From Riptortus pedestris (lineage: Eukaryota; Arthropoda; Insecta; Hemiptera; Alydidae): 64,000 nucleotides of DNA. Positions 10,551 through 22,584 of this stretch are shown here, piece by piece; the first letter of the stretch is position 1, and every line of letters begins with the position of its first letter. The DNA is taken from contig JADPXZ010000008.1 in NCBI GenBank assembly GCA_019009955.1, positions 124,001 through 188,000 on the forward strand, in the 5' to 3' direction. Made by a program: the position numbers and the translations under genes. The notes under the pieces were generated by a model. It worked only from the letters and a program-made list of their open reading frames with translations. It was not told the DNA's origin and searched no databases.

Positions 10551-12710
10551 TGATTGATCTGAGAGTGTTACAATTAGGAGACATGTTTGGAACAATAGGC
10601 CGGAATCATTGTGTCACTGTGGTACAGATAGTAACCACAGTTTGGCTAACTTTTGACAGCCGTGTCCGCATCCTTGTCACATGGTTATACTCAACTACCT
10701 CAACATCGGATCTACTTAAACAAGCCTGTGTCAAACAAGGTCTTTGTATACAATGAACAATTCTCACGTTCTGCACAATGTGTAATAGACTTGAAATCCA
10801 AGCTGCAGACTAGATATTCAATGATTGGGCTGATGCTTAATGTTGGAAACACAAAATTACAAATAATTCCATTCATTGTCAAGTAAATGAAAATGCAGTG
10901 GACAATTGTAAGTCGTTACTTGATCAACAAAATTTCTTATAGGATATCATATCCGAAACAAAACACCACATAAATTGTACTTTAGTACATTTTTCACCCC
11001 TTTTCTACACACCTAAACCTCTCAGCAAAGCCAGGTGACAGGCCTTGGCCCTTCATTGGCGAACGAGCGAAAGAATTGCATTTTATAAACTATGACCTAT
11101 TGCATTAATCCATGTGAGAGACCAAAGCAAAAAATCATCATGTGTTTTGGGCTCCACATAACGTCATTGTACTCCTATTTAAGTAAATAAACAAGATGTT
11201 TATTATTACATTCAATATGAGATGATTTCATTTGTAAGTGAGATCCGATAAACCCATTCCAATGCGTCGAATCAAAAACCTCAATGTATAGATCATTTTG
11301 ACAAACAAAAAGGCCCTATACAATTTTTTTGTGTCTCTAATACGTAAAGAGAAATTTGCTTTTTATATTTTCCCCCTCCTCTAAACCCCCTCTCCCACTT
11401 AGTCAATTTAGATCAAAAGAAAGGGTGCAAACCTTGACTTTGCCAAAACTCCAACGAAATTTCAACACTATAAGGCTAGTCATTTTTGTGTAATGTGAGA
11501 TAGGAACATATGTCACGCTGGAAAATATTCAAAATGGAGAGGTTGGACGCAAAAGGGATATCTTCGTGTAAATCTACACGGGCGCCAATTAATGAGTGAC
11601 TCGCATATAATTAATTTCAATCTGAATAAAATTGATATTTATGAGCTTTAAGATAGTTGATTCGGTTCGTAGGTTAAAACGCACACCCACACTTGCATAC
11701 GAGCTTCCAAGGGATTTCTTCCAAGGGTCATTAATGTCCTCATATACTGGAGGAGGATCTCTGGACAATCGAAGTCTGTTTTGAAAAATCGTGACATGAG
11801 CACAAACTTAATAGCGGTAGATATGTTTTGAACAAAATGAATATAGGTTTGCCAAACAGAGCCGAGAACATAATAGTTGTAGCTTGGGATAAACATTCTC
11901 CCTCCAGACTGTGGCTAAAAATGACTTCCAAAGGAGCTAAGACTCTCCAAATCTGGAGTAGTTTAATACTTTAAGTACTTGGGAGGGCTTATCTCTGCCC
12001 AGGAGCTTTACACCTCGAGTCTTGGAATTTTCTCCACGACACGATTTCTCAAGCTGTGGCTATACGATTTGGTATAGCCTATATATAAACCTGTATATTT
12101 CATTGAATGCCACAGGAAAGGGATGGCGAAGGATAAACCTAAAATCGACAAAAAATAAATTCAAGAATGTAAAATGATTTCTTAAGAAATAAACTTAATT
12201 CAAACAGGAAATAAGCATATTATTGTTATTTATTAAAGTCCACTTTTTGCTACTATGACTTTATTATTATTTTATTCTGTCAGGAGTGAATTTGAACTCA
12301 AATCTAACATTTTTCATCAAATAAGCGACCATAAGAATTAGAAGGTTGCCTCTTGATTTATATGCCATTTATTGACCATTCTAGCGAAGTAAATAAGTTA
12401 GAATTTTAAGGAATTTTCATTTATGGACTTACCTATTACTGTTGGTAGCATCGGGACTTTTCATTTTGATGCCCTTAGGTGCCAGAAAAACAAAATCCAC
12501 CATGCAAGTGCTTTGAAAACTAAATAGATTTAGCACCAGCTGCAATGTCCGCTTAATGCTATAATCCCATGCTCTATACTTCATTTCTCCCGTAATAACA
12601 ATCCTATGATAGGACGACTTGAAATTTACGCTAGTCGTGAGATGTTTAGTTGCAGGTGATCTACGTGAAAACCGTGTAAGGAGAAATTAGGGTTATATGA
12701 AAACGAGAAA

Positions 12711-12749
<39 letters not shown>

Positions 12750-12883
12750 CGAGTAGTATTGGAAAAAAATAAATTTTCAACAAGATTATTTACAATACAT
12801 TTCTCAGTCCAACTCATGGAGATTTTTGGAATATTTTATTTGCCTTTTCTATAATAAACCGACCCAATTAACTATAGTAACGT
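10551..12883. other. Mostly unassigned sequence, with an A-tract and a short SINE-like piece
   Basis: No recognisable gene. 11340-11400 has a pyrimidine run resembling a very diverged minus-strand HINE body. 12225-12262 resembles the SINE tail on the minus strand (TTTATTAAAGTCCACTTTTT). 12714-12746 is an uninterrupted A tract. 10560-10890 and 11650-11930 contain open frames under 85 codons with no recognised domain. Confidence 0.3.
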
Positions 12884-13718
12884 TAAAGGAAATCAGCTAT
12901 TGAGGTCGTACTCATGACGCGATTTTCGGAAATTATCTTCAGATGTTCATCAAACCTATTATATATATATATAAATATATGTTGTCAGTTAACGCTCTAG
13001 TGGTCGCAATTTCTTCTAGATCGTTACCAAACTCCATATTTAAACGTTTTCTGTAAAAAACAAAGATCAGGTTCGTTAATCGTCGGGAGGGCTTTCGGAA
13101 ATTCGACATATCTCCGTTACTATACTTCGGATCAAAAAATTGTATAGAATCAATCTTATTGAAAATTGAATGCTTTATAAATATTATCATAAACATATTT
13201 TCTGTATCACTAATATTAACCGAGATTATTGGATTTTATAGTTTTCCGTTTTCAGTAAAACCCCCACTCCTAGTGGTGCCATATTAATAATAAGCTGTTA
13301 TATCATGAGCCGCTTCATTACAAGTTTAAATACCAAATATTTTCAACAAACCTTTATTATTCAAGTCCCATGCTAATACATTCTGTTGACCCCCCCCCCA
13401 CCCACACAAATGTTAAAATTAATATTATATAAATAAATAGAATATGTTATAGTCTGATATATTTCTTTAATTCTTCTTCTTTCCGGTCCAGAATTATTCT
13501 GTCTATTATGCATTTCGATGTTGGTTACCCTATTTGTACAATTCAGATGCTTTCCGTTGTAGATAGTATTAACTTGTAAATTGGCTGAAAGATTTCTTAT
13601 TACCGTTTGTTTTTATTCGCTTAACATTCAAGGTGGTGTCACCAGTATATAGATATATCTGTTGTAAACCTTCCCTTGGGAAATCTAGTTTACGCAGCCC
13701 ATGCGTGAAGGACTTTTT
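12884..13718 (+). mobile_element. HINE copy, 5' end partly lost
   Basis: Starts at AAAGGAAATCAGCTATTGAG (half of the palindrome), has a short TA tract at 12960-12971, a full body with a poly-C tract at 13389-13398, and a 3' hairpin with one mismatch (ACGCAGCCCATGCGT), ending GGACTTTTTT. Confidence 0.8.
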
Positions 13719-14255
13719 TTTTAATAAGTCCTTTTCTTGTCACTCAAGTTAAATATCTAATCCTTAGGCTACAATCCTTGGGTTCCATAATATTTTTACA
13801 GAGTTGATTCAAATTGAGAATAGTCAAACTGTGTAAAACTGACGTACAGCGTACTTGCTTAATGAGTAACATTAAACCCTAATACTTGTAGCTTGTTATC
13901 TTTATTCCCCCAACCTACTTGCTTCACCTTCAATGGACTCACCTTACCAAAAGGAACATTTGTTAGGTAACCCAACGCCTTGTTCTCCGGTTGTTCTTCC
14001 ACTGTGGACTAATTTATTAAGCCCTTATCTTAAACAAGTGGGAAGAACAATACACTAAATCTTTTACGTAGCAAATACATACAAATAAAGCTTTCTAATT
14101 CACTTGTAGTTCATCGAAACAAAAGTAATTAATACGCTATACGCTTAGAATAACAGTTTTACAATTAAAAATCACAAAAAGGCTGTAACGTATGATTAAA
14201 GGAAAATGTAATATATCTTCAAAAGTAAAATTTTAATTTATATTACTGTGAGAGC
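13719..14255. other. Unassigned sequence
   Basis: AT-rich spacer between two HINE copies. No coding or repeat signal recognised. Confidence 0.3.
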
Positions 14256-15300
14256 TTTTAGCAGATTTTCCTTAAGGGAAATCAGCTATTGAGGTCGTAC
14301 TCATGATGCGATTTTCGATAAATTTCTTAAAATGTCCGTCAATCCTATCCAAGAGATGACGAAAATGAGGTCCGTTTAAAATTATATATACATTTGTCTG
14401 TTAACGCTCTAGCGGTCGCAATTTTTGTTTGATCGTTAAAAACCTTGACATTTAATCGTTTTATGTAAAAAAAAAAGATTAAGTACGTTAATGGCTGAAA
14501 TCGGACGAGTGGGAAGGGAGGTTTAAAGGAGGGATTATCGAAAATTCGAAATATCTCCGTCGGATTGAAAAATTGTATGGAACCAATCTTATTGCAAATT
14601 AAATGTACTATAAATATTGATGTATACATTCATTCCCTATCTTGAATATTAACCGAGATATTTGCATTTTTTAGTTTTCAGCAAACCCCCACTTTCCCTC
14701 ATGTCACATACACAATACTCTGTTGTATAATAAACCACTTTTTTCAAAGCTTATATACCAAATATTGTTTTCAAGAGACCTTTATTATATGAGATACATG
14801 CAAATATGTTCCGTTGATCCCACCTCCCAGGTCCCCCTTACCCATATCATATTAGTAATACTCATATCATGAACCACTTCATTCTCAGGTTAAATACCAA
14901 ATATTCTTTTCATTGAACTTCTATTTCGCGAGACATACGCAAATACGTTATGTAGACCCCCCCCCCCTTTCTTTTGTTCTTGGACAACTAAAATTTGAGT
15001 GTTTGAGATAAACATTATTCTGAATCATTATAAATTACAGTAATAGATATAGTAAATAGTTTTCAATAAAATTAATATGTTATATTCAGATATATTTCAG
15101 TAATTGTTTTTATTTCCGTTGAAGAATTATTCTATCTATCTGTTCAGCCCTGAGTGCTTGGCCTGTTTGTTTACAATACCTACAATGTTCTCAATATCGT
15201 TTTTATTTATCCACTTTATATTCGGTAGTGTTAAGTGTTGCCAATAATGCAGATTTACCTATTGTAAAACTTCACCAGGGGAATCTGCTTGATGACTTTT
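14256..15300 (+). mobile_element. HINE copy with the 3' hairpin deleted
   Basis: Good 5' end, short TA tract and a long body in which the late-body block appears twice (ATAATAAACCACTT near 14730 and TCATGAACCACTTCATTC near 14865). The 3' end runs from GAATCTGCTT directly to GATGACTTTT, so the hairpin and its flank are missing. Confidence 0.8.
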
Positions 15301-15349
15301 ACTTTTTGTTTAAATCACTCGTGTCAAAATACCACTTAGAATTGAGTTA

Positions 15350-15500
15350 AGGGTTAATGAACATGGTAAACCTAGAGCAGTGGGTTCCTCCATTCCTAAC
15401 TGGGAATTTATTAGGTGAAGAACTCATTAAAGGCAATCCGTAGTCCCTCCCAGGCTAGAAAAGAGCCGTAACCAGTAGTTAGCCTTCAGTAAACTCCACT
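15350..15500 (+). mobile_element. Diverged SINE copy, 5' end missing
   Basis: Contains ATGGTAAACCTAGAGCAGTG, a degenerate B-box region, ACTCATTAAAGGCAATCC and CCAGGCTAGAAAAGAG, which are successive blocks of the reference SINE. The tRNA-like start is not recognisable. Confidence 0.55.
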
Positions 15501-15624
15501 TCTAATCCTCTGATTGTTTACTGTAAGTAACTGAGTCCCTAAAAGTTTCATCTATAGAGCGTCTATTTCAGTTTCTGTATACATATGCTTCTTACTATAG
15601 AAGATGGATAGGTGGTGGGAGAAC

Positions 15625-15688
15625 ACCAGTGTGACATACTAGCACTTTGGAAATCTGTTTAGTTTGCGCAGCTCCTGCGTGCCGCGCT
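15625..15688 (+). mobile_element. HINE 3' end, upstream member of a head-to-tail pair
   Basis: GGAAATCTGTTTAGTTTGCG, then a hairpin remnant GCGCAGCTCCTGCGT and GCCGCGCTTTT. The next HINE starts inside this same T-run, with no intervening base. Confidence 0.7.
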
Positions 15689-15809
15689 TTTAGCAGATTT
15701 CCCTTAAGAAAAATCAGCTATTGAGGTCGTACTCATGACGCGATTTTTGAAAAATTTCTTCAAATGTCCATCGAGCCTATCCAGGAGATGACGAAAATGA
15801 GGTCCGTTC

Positions 15810-15872
<63 letters not shown>

Positions 15873-16311
15873 CATTTGTCTGTTAACGCTCTAACGGTCG
15901 CAATTTTTGTTTGATCGTTACCAAACTTGATATTTAAACATTTTATGCAAAAATACAGATCAAGTTCGTTAATGGCTGAAATCGGACCAGTGGGAGGGGG
16001 GGGGGAGATTTTCGAAAATTCGAAACATCTCCGTTACCATGCGTCGGATCAAAACATTCTATAGAACCAATGTTATTGCAAATTAAATTTACTATAAATA
16101 TTGTTATATACATTTATTCTCTATTTTGAATATTATCCGAGATATTTGTATTTTGATTAAATGTGGGCGGGAACGCACGAGTGAGTTTCCCGCCAAAAGC
16201 TAGGTCGGCCGTTTCCGTAACTGCTTGGCTCTCGTATGGAGATTTCTCTATTGTATAACTTCACGTGGGAGATCTGCTTAGTTTACGCAGCCCATGCGTG
16301 ACGGACTTTTT
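15689..16311 (+). mobile_element. HINE copy, both ends present, long (TA)n
   Basis: 5' TTTTAGCAGATTTCCC immediately after the preceding HINE end, (TA)n at 15816-15868, a G-run at 15997-16005, then the shorter A-type 3' module (CTTCACGTGGGAGATCTGCT) and hairpin ACGCAGCCCATGCGT. Confidence 0.85.
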
Positions 16312-17123
16312 GTAAATTACTCTCGTATGAAAACATGTACCGATATAGTCTTTCCTTGCCGCTAATGGAGCCATCACCCGAAAATGAAAGTTCAGACCAC
16401 CATCTACTGTCAGGTTTCCAACAGGGCCTGTCTAGTACAAAGAATAGTTTCCTCTAGACAGACCAAACTTTAGAAAAGGTGACGCCAAGGGCTCAAATAA
16501 ATTTCCTTTGGCGATAAAAAACAAACAATAGTCAGTTCCTTTGTAAGTCGGCATAAAAAAATAGAAAACCTCAAGTAACCATTACTGTTAATGAAGGATC
16601 TTTTCATTACTCATTCGATTCTGGAAAGAGAAAAGCATAGAAATTAATTTAACTATTCATTGAAACACAGGTAAGTTGAATTTCAATAATTATTTCTTGG
16701 AACAACCTAGAAGAGGTTTCTTACAATATCTAAGCAATTACACTAAAAGCATTCACTGCTAATGAAATTATTTCATTTAAGATTCTACTTTTGAGTGATT
16801 AACGATTTCAGCTTAGTCGTTTTATTTCAAATTACTTGACTCGATTAATATTTCGCATAGGCAAATTGTGATTTGGAGAATAGACTGATTGTTTATGAGC
16901 AAAAAAACAAAAAGAAGCTCATAAAAATATACTGTTCTTGAGAAATACTGGCTATTCTTGTCGCTTTCTGATGGCAATGGCATTTCCTTAAAATTTGTTG
17001 TTATTTTTAAAATAAATTCACATATATGAACCTAAGAATTCGGGACATAGTATAAATGTACTAGCTTTATATTTCCAAACGAAGAATGATACGTTCGTGA
17101 TGAATGTTCGTCTATCAGCAACA
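16312..17123. other. Unassigned sequence
   Basis: No coding similarity or repeat ends recognised. It is less repetitive than its surroundings and could be old unique sequence. Confidence 0.3.
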
Positions 17124-17125
17124 TA

Positions 17126-17937
17126 CGGGGTGTGGCTATTAAATAACTAGACTTACGCTGCTACAGAAGAAGTGCGCATGCGTCAAACGCCAGCAACTAA
17201 CAGCTGTTATCGTGAAGCTTCCTCTTTCGAATATAGTGCCTCTCGCTTCTGTAAACAAATCAGTACAGCCGTAGCCTTCGTTCGCATTAGAGTTGTTTTT
17301 TTGTTTCGCCGGAAAAAGGTTAAGTGTAACAGTAGAGCAACGAATTGTTGTGAAATTTCATGTGAAACTTGGAAAAACAGCTACTGAAACTTATAATTTA
17401 TTGAAAGAAGTGTATGGCAAATCATGGGATTGTGAACCTTCACTGGGTTCCTGAAGGTCAAACGATTAATCAACATTACTACCTTCACATTCTTGCTGAA
17501 CTCCGCGAAAGAATAAGGAAAAAACGACCTGAATTGTGGAAGGACAAGTCATGGGTTCTCCACCAAGACAATGCGCCGGCTCATTCCGCATTGTCTGTTA
17601 AGAGGTTTCTAGCCAAATTCAGCATCCCAGTGTTAGACCATCCGCCTTATTCGCCGGATCTTGCGCCGTGCGACTTCTATCTGTTTCCTAAGGTGAAATC
17701 TGCATTAAAAGGAACAAGATTTGAGTCTGCTGAAGCTGTGAAAGAGAAAGCGGCACGCGTCCTGAAGGAGCTGACAGAAAAATACTTCCAGCACTGTTTC
17801 GAACAATGGAAGGTTCGCATGGAGCGTTGTAGGGATAAAGGAGGGGTGTATACTGAAGGTGATAATAAGTAAAAATGTATGAAATAAAAATAAAATGTTT
17901 TACAGCGTCAGTCTCGTTATTTAATAACCACATCCCG
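17126..17937 (+). mobile_element. Mariner-family element, internally deleted, with TIRs and TA duplication
   Basis: An 812-bp element flanked by TA (17124-17125 and 17938-17939). The ~35-bp terminal inverted repeats start CGGG(G/A)TGTGG(C/T)TATTAAATAAC and differ at only a few positions. Full-length mariners are about 1.3 kb, so roughly 0.5 kb is missing from the middle. The good TIRs suggest it could be mobilised in trans if a matching transposase exists. Confidence 0.9.
17322..17872 (+). pseudogene. Mariner transposase, central deletion
   Basis: Mariner transposases cut and paste DNA with a DD34D catalytic triad in a protein of about 345 residues. The N-terminal piece (from 17322, SVTVEQRIVVKFHVKLGKTA to KEVYG) is the start of the first helix-turn-helix. 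It is then joined out of frame, near 17412, to the catalytic C-terminal half, which is open from 17414 to the stop at 17870. That half has LHWVPEGQTINQHYYL, HQDNAPAH (second Asp) and HPPYSPDLAPCDFYLFPK (third Asp). About 165 residues are lost, including the rest of the DNA-binding region and the first catalytic Asp, so it cannot be active. The 152-codon remnant is otherwise free of stops, so the deletion is recent. Confidence 0.9.
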
Positions 17938-18107
17938 TATATCACTTGTATATAGCTATGTACATATACTTTCAGGGCAAGTCAGTATCGTGTAGGCATT
18001 CGTTCAGAGTACATGAACTTTCGTGTAAAAACGTTGCTGGTATTTAGGCCATTTAATAGTGGGAAATAATGTCACGGTAGTTAACTAAGCATCCTTATAC
18101 ATTCATT

Positions 18108-18300
18108 TGTGAAGCCCTTAATGTGCTAGGTAAACAGTGCCCGTGTGTTCGATTCCCGCGTGGACAAAGGGATTTAATTAATCGAACTCATTAAATAAAA
18201 TCCTTAATCCCAAACTAGACTACAATAGGCTAGTAACCTGTACACAACCCATTCCCAATAGCCAAGTGGATAATAATTTCAATTAAAACAAATAAAGCAT
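18108..18300 (+). mobile_element. SINE copy with uninterrupted body
   Basis: Degenerate tRNA-like head, B box (TGTTCGATTCCCGCGTGGAC) and the continuous body CTCATTAAATAAAATCCTTA. This copy shows the undisturbed site into which HINEs are inserted in the SINEs at 3425 and 42252. Confidence 0.65.
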
Positions 18301-18334
18301 GACATTTTAAGATCAACGGCAATGTATGAATAAG

Positions 18335-18505
18335 CTAGCTATAGGTTAGCCATGTGAGTTAATGCGATGGCAATAAAAAACTGGTGTATGACGAACTCAC
18401 TGATAAAATCCTGAGTCCCATCCTGGCTAAAAAAGGGCGTTAACCTGTAAATAACCCGTCGCCATTGGCCATTGTAGCACAAAGTTTACTTAAATACAAT
18501 AAATA
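18335..18505 (+). mobile_element. SINE copy, head truncated or diverged
   Basis: GGTTAGCCATGTGAGTTAAT (A-box region), then ACTCACTGATAAAATCCTGA and CCATCCTGGCTAAAAAAGGG, matching the reference body. The B-box region is deleted. Confidence 0.6.
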
Positions 18506-18604
18506 ACCAAATGATATGAATCGCGTATAGTAAGTGGATAGGAATTATCTCATGACATATTTTGTTCTACCAGTGTAAAAAACCCCAAAATGGATCTATG
18601 TATT

Positions 18605-18697
18605 TTTTAGCAGATTTCCCTAGCTAATCAGCTATTGAGGTCGTACTCATGACGCGATTTTCGAAAAATTTCTCGAAAAATGTGGTCCGTTCAAAAT

Positions 18698-18758
<61 letters not shown>

Positions 18759-19337
18759 CTGTTAACGCTCTAGCGGTCGCAATTTTTGTTTGACCGTTAC
18801 GAAAATCGATATTTAACCGTTTTATGTAAAAAGACAGATCAAGTTCGTTAATGGTTGAAATCGGACCAGAGGGAGAGCGGGGGGAAAATTGTATAGAACC
18901 AATCTTATTGCAAATTAAATTTACTATAAATATTGTTATATACATTTATTCTCTATCTTGAATATTAACCGAGGCATTTTTATGAAGTCTGTAGGACATG
19001 TGGTCAGGTTTTGTTCGGATTAGTTCGGCTGTTTCCGTAGCTTCTTCTAACCTTACCTTACCTTCATTACTTTGTGAGACTTATGGAAATACGTTCTGTT
19101 CATCCGACCCCCCCCCTTCTTTGCGTTACTAAAATTTGAGTTATTAAAACATAAATTATTCTTACAATTCAGAAGCCGTTTCAGTTGAGAATTTATTAAA
19201 ATTAACTGAAAGATTTTTTATTACCGTTTGTATTTACTCACGGTGGTAACGTGTTACCAGTATGCAGATTTCTCTATTGCTAAACTTCACATGGGAAATC
19301 TGCTTAGTTTTCGCAGCCCCTGCGTGACGGACTTTTT
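18605..19337 (+). mobile_element. HINE copy, both ends present
   Basis: The 5' palindrome is partly lost (TTTCCCTAGCTAATCAGC). (TA)n at 18711-18754, shortened G-rich region, late body with a poly-C tract at 19110-19117, intact hairpin ACGCAGCCCCTGCGT preceded by TTTTCGCAG wording, ends GACGGACTTTTTTT. Confidence 0.8.
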
Positions 19338-19826
19338 TTAAATGATGTTAAATGTTTTATGAAAACCTCAAATCACCAAATATTCGTGACATTCTAGACA
19401 AAATTTCACAATCATACGATCATTTATTTCCCACTAAGTGTGATTTTTCGACACCAAACTGGATTCGAAATTTCAGTGAGGAGAGTGTTTACATCAAGAT
19501 TTCCAAACCATGGAAATGGGATATACCAGGGGATTGATGATATGTATTTCCTTTCATTAAATGTTATCAAAACATAAAGGAATACGTCAAATATTTTAGT
19601 TGTCCATTAACGTTTACCAAAACCTCTCAATTTAATATAATAATTTAATTTGTTAATTAATGCTAACAATATTAAATTGTACTTAATACCACTCTAAGTA
19701 TATAACGTTTATTTTTTTCCGTTGACATTTTTTTATTAGTATTAGATGCAGACCTTAAAGAGAAAAAATTATTTTTGACCCATTTTTATGAAAAATATAT
19801 TGTAGTTTTTTTAATATTTTAACCCT
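19338..19826. other. Unassigned AT-rich sequence
   Basis: A 61-codon open frame at 19352-19537 has no recognised motif. Nothing else found. Confidence 0.3.
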
Positions 19827-20393
19827 TTTTAGCAGATTTCCCTTAAGGGAAATCAGTTATTGAGGTTGTACTCATGACGGAATTTTCGAAATTTTTCTTC
19901 AAATGTCCATCGATCCTACCCAGGAGATGACGAAAATTAGGTTCGTTCAGAACTATATATATCTATCTATATATTTGTCTGTTACCGCTCTAGCGGTCGC
20001 AATTTTTGTTTTTCGTTACCAAACTGGATATTTAGTCGTTGTATGTAAAAAGAAAGATCAAGTTCGTTAATGGCTGAAATCGGACCAGTGGGAGGGGGGG
20101 TTTAGAGGGGCAGGATTTTCGAAAATTCGAAATATCTCCGTTACTACACGTTGGATCGAAAAATTGTACAGAATAAATCTTATTGCAAATTAAATTTACT
20201 ATAAATATTGTTATATACATTTATTCTCTATCTTGAATATTAACCGAGATATTTGCATTTTTATTAAATCTGGGCGGCTAACGGACGAGTGACTTTCTCG
20301 CCAAAAGCTAGTTCGGCCGTTTCCTTAACTGCTCGGCTCTCGTGAAATTTCTCTATTCTAAACCTTCACGTGGGAAATCTGCTTAGTTACCTC
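19827..20393 (+). mobile_element. HINE copy with degenerate 3' end
   Basis: Perfect palindrome at the 5' end, short TATC-type microsatellite, complete body, the A-type module with TTCGGCCGTTTCC. It ends GGGAAATCTGCTTAGTTACC without the hairpin. Confidence 0.8.
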
Positions 20394-21554
20394 AATGCAT
20401 AACGCTGTAAGTTAAACGCCTATGGAAATAATCATAGGATACCCGTAATGTATATGCCATCACAAGCAAAACAACTGTTTTGTTTGTTCACAATGTAATT
20501 TTTTTATTACATTAACAATTAATGAATTCGTAGACTTGTATGAGTCGATTGGTTTCCCAATAGAAAGACATTTTTAATTCGATAAAACATAAAGCATGTT
20601 GATTCAATCACATATAGTGTTTTCTAATATTCATTTTAATCAACTGAGCGAATGAAGACAATTGGAAAGAAATGTTTCTCATTCCGTACAAGGGATGAAT
20701 ACTTTTTAGTCCAGAAAGCAATTTCAGAACTTTAATAACTGATCCAGACCCATATTGTATGTGTTTAATAGGTTCTGGAGCTCAATCAAACAGCAATAAA
20801 ACGCTGAAATCACCACTCCCTTCGGCGAAGTTTGGATTTGAGGTAGTTGAAGAGAGAAGGGGAGTTTATATGAGGACTAGGAGTTTCATAGTTGAGCCTT
20901 AATGGATAAACACAACCAGGCTCATGCCCGTGATTACAGCATTATCAGCATATAGTCGACCTAGAAACCACTTCAATTTCCCCCAGTTAAACTACCGCAG
21001 GGAACTACCTTTATAGGACTCTAAAATTTGTATAATATTGCATTCTCGTAGGTTTGAAGGGATCAGCCGTGCTAAGCTCATCATAGCTCGTATAACATGA
21101 CCCAAAACTCCATCCAGAGGAAGGGTGGAAAAAAATTAATATCTGTCACTCAGAAGCTGTGTAAATTAAGCAGATTTTTAAAGTGCTAGATGGCATAATG
21201 ATAGATATGGTTATGTATCTCACCATATATTCTAAATAATGCAACTAGAGAAGTATATATTAACATTTTTAAATATTTAAGAAATAGTTTCAAACTTCGC
21301 GAATCTTGCCTGAGTAAACATTATTAAATTTACCTTCTTCTCTTAATTGTTTATTTAGTACTTTTATACCTATCTATTAGTAAATTCTTGTCAGTTATAC
21401 TCAATTCTAGTTTGTAAAAATATGTTTATATGTAAAGTACTAACAAAGAAAAACTAACCTCATTATATAAGGCCAACTCCTTGCTATAAGGAAAATCCTT
21501 GTAAGCAATAAATAAATAAAAATAAATAAATATATTTTATACTTCTAAGTAATT
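20394..21554. other. Unassigned sequence with a possible LINE-type tail
   Basis: 21440-21535 ends in AATAAATAAATAAAAATAAA after TATAAGGAAAATCCTTGTAA, which looks like the tail of an unidentified non-LTR element. The rest shows no recognisable feature. Confidence 0.3.
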
Positions 21555-21657
21555 ATCCAATGAATAGAAGTGGTGGCTGGAAGCTAGAAAGTATAAATAA
21601 CTTGTTTAATATTTGAGTTACGAGAAAATATACGTAACAACAATTTTAGAACATCAA
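21555..21657 (-). mobile_element. HINE body, left part, interrupted by a LINE
   Basis: Minus-strand body (AATAGAAGTGGTGGCTGG, then TTGAGTTACGAGAAAATA and CAATTTTAG) that continues at 22585 after the nested LINE. Confidence 0.55.
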
Positions 21658-22380
21658 GACATCCCATCACATCCCGAAACTTCCCTTCTCACGTATGCAG
21701 ATGACACTGCAATCTTGGCTTCCAACTCAGACCCAAATATGGCATCCGCATCTTTACAAGAGCACCTAGCTCTGCTAGAATCCTGGCTGACTACATGGAG
21801 GATCAAGGTCAACAGCAGCAAATCAAGCCATGTAACATTTACCCTCCGATGTTCCATTTGCCCTCCAGTTACACTCAATAGCGCACTAATTCCCCAAAAA
21901 TCACAAATTAGATATCTAGGACTCACATTAGACAAACGACTAACTTGGAAACCTCGCATCATTTTAAAAAGACAAGAAGTGAACCGACGGAGACTTCTAC
22001 TAAGACTACTTGACAACAGATCTAAACTATCACTACGCAACAAACGACTGATTTATACGACAGTACTCAGACCAATATGGACATACGGACTTGAACTTTG
22101 GGGTTCCACTAAACCTTCAAATTCCTACAAAATCCAAACCCTCCAATCCAGAATACTCCGCAAAATTACAGATTTCCCATTTTACGTATCCAACTTAACT
22201 CTCCATAACGACCTCGACATTCCTTTTGTCAATGCCCTCGCCAAATCCCGATATCAGAAATTCCACTTTCTCCTTCCCGCACATCCTAATCCTCTAGTCG
22301 CATCACTTTCATCTACCCATATTCCAGAAAACCCAAGACGACGACTGAAGCGTAAGTGGCCAAGAGATCTCCTTGTGTAG
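21658..22380 (+). CDS. Reverse transcriptase fragment of a Jockey-like LINE (palm to C-terminus)
   Basis: Open for about 240 codons. It opens with LLTYADDTAILASNSDP, in which YADD carries two of the polymerase catalytic aspartates, followed by LLESWLTTWRIKVNSSKSSH and the RYLGLTLDKRLTWKPRI block, the standard order in Jockey-group RTs. The thumb and C-terminal region (LRPIWTYGLELWGSTKPSNS, then SRILRKITDFPFYVSNLTLH) follow, ending LKRKWPRDLLV at a stop at 22378. The endonuclease and the N-terminal RT fingers are absent because of 5' truncation, so it is non-functional alone. The lack of internal stops suggests a young insertion. A ~97% similar shorter copy is at 34248-34637. Confidence 0.85.
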   Translation, partial: DIPSHPETSLLTYADDTAILASNSDPNMASASLQEHLALLESWLTTWRIKVNSSKSSHVTFTLRCSICPPVTLNSALIPQKSQIRYLGLTLDKRLTWKPRIILKRQEVNRRRLLLRLLDNRSKLSLRNKRLIYTTVLRPIWTYGLELWGSTKPSNSYKIQTLQSRILRKITDFPFYVSNLTLHNDLDIPFVNALAKSRYQKFHFLLPAHPNPLVASLSSTHIPENPRRRLKRKWPRDLLV

Positions 22381-22575
22381 TGCTCAGAATAACTCCATGT
22401 AGTACCAGCCAATGTTCCCTCCAATGTGGGTATTGTCAATGGACAACTTCCCACCTCAAGTGAATAATCAAGCCAATTGTTATATCATCCACATCATTTG
22501 CTTGTAATATTTATATATGGTGTTGCAAATAAACGAATAAATATTGAAAATAAAAAAGAAAAAAAAAAAAAAAAA
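21658..22575 (+). mobile_element. Jockey-like LINE, 5'-truncated, with target duplications
   Basis: A 918-bp insertion ending in an A-rich tail (22545-22575), flanked by GAACATCAA (21649-21657) and GAGCATCAA (22576-22584). A paralogous HINE body at 35881-35950 reads ATTTTAGATCATCAATTGTT with no insertion, which confirms both boundaries. Confidence 0.85.
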
Positions 22576-22584
22576 GAGCATCAA

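Noticed and set aside
12714..12746. Poly(A) tail of a retro-insertion
   Set aside because: No upstream polyadenylation signal, recognisable body or flanking duplication was found.
21654..22043. 129-codon frame opposite the LINE reverse transcriptase
   Set aside because: Antisense shadow of the RT frame, which has clear family motifs.
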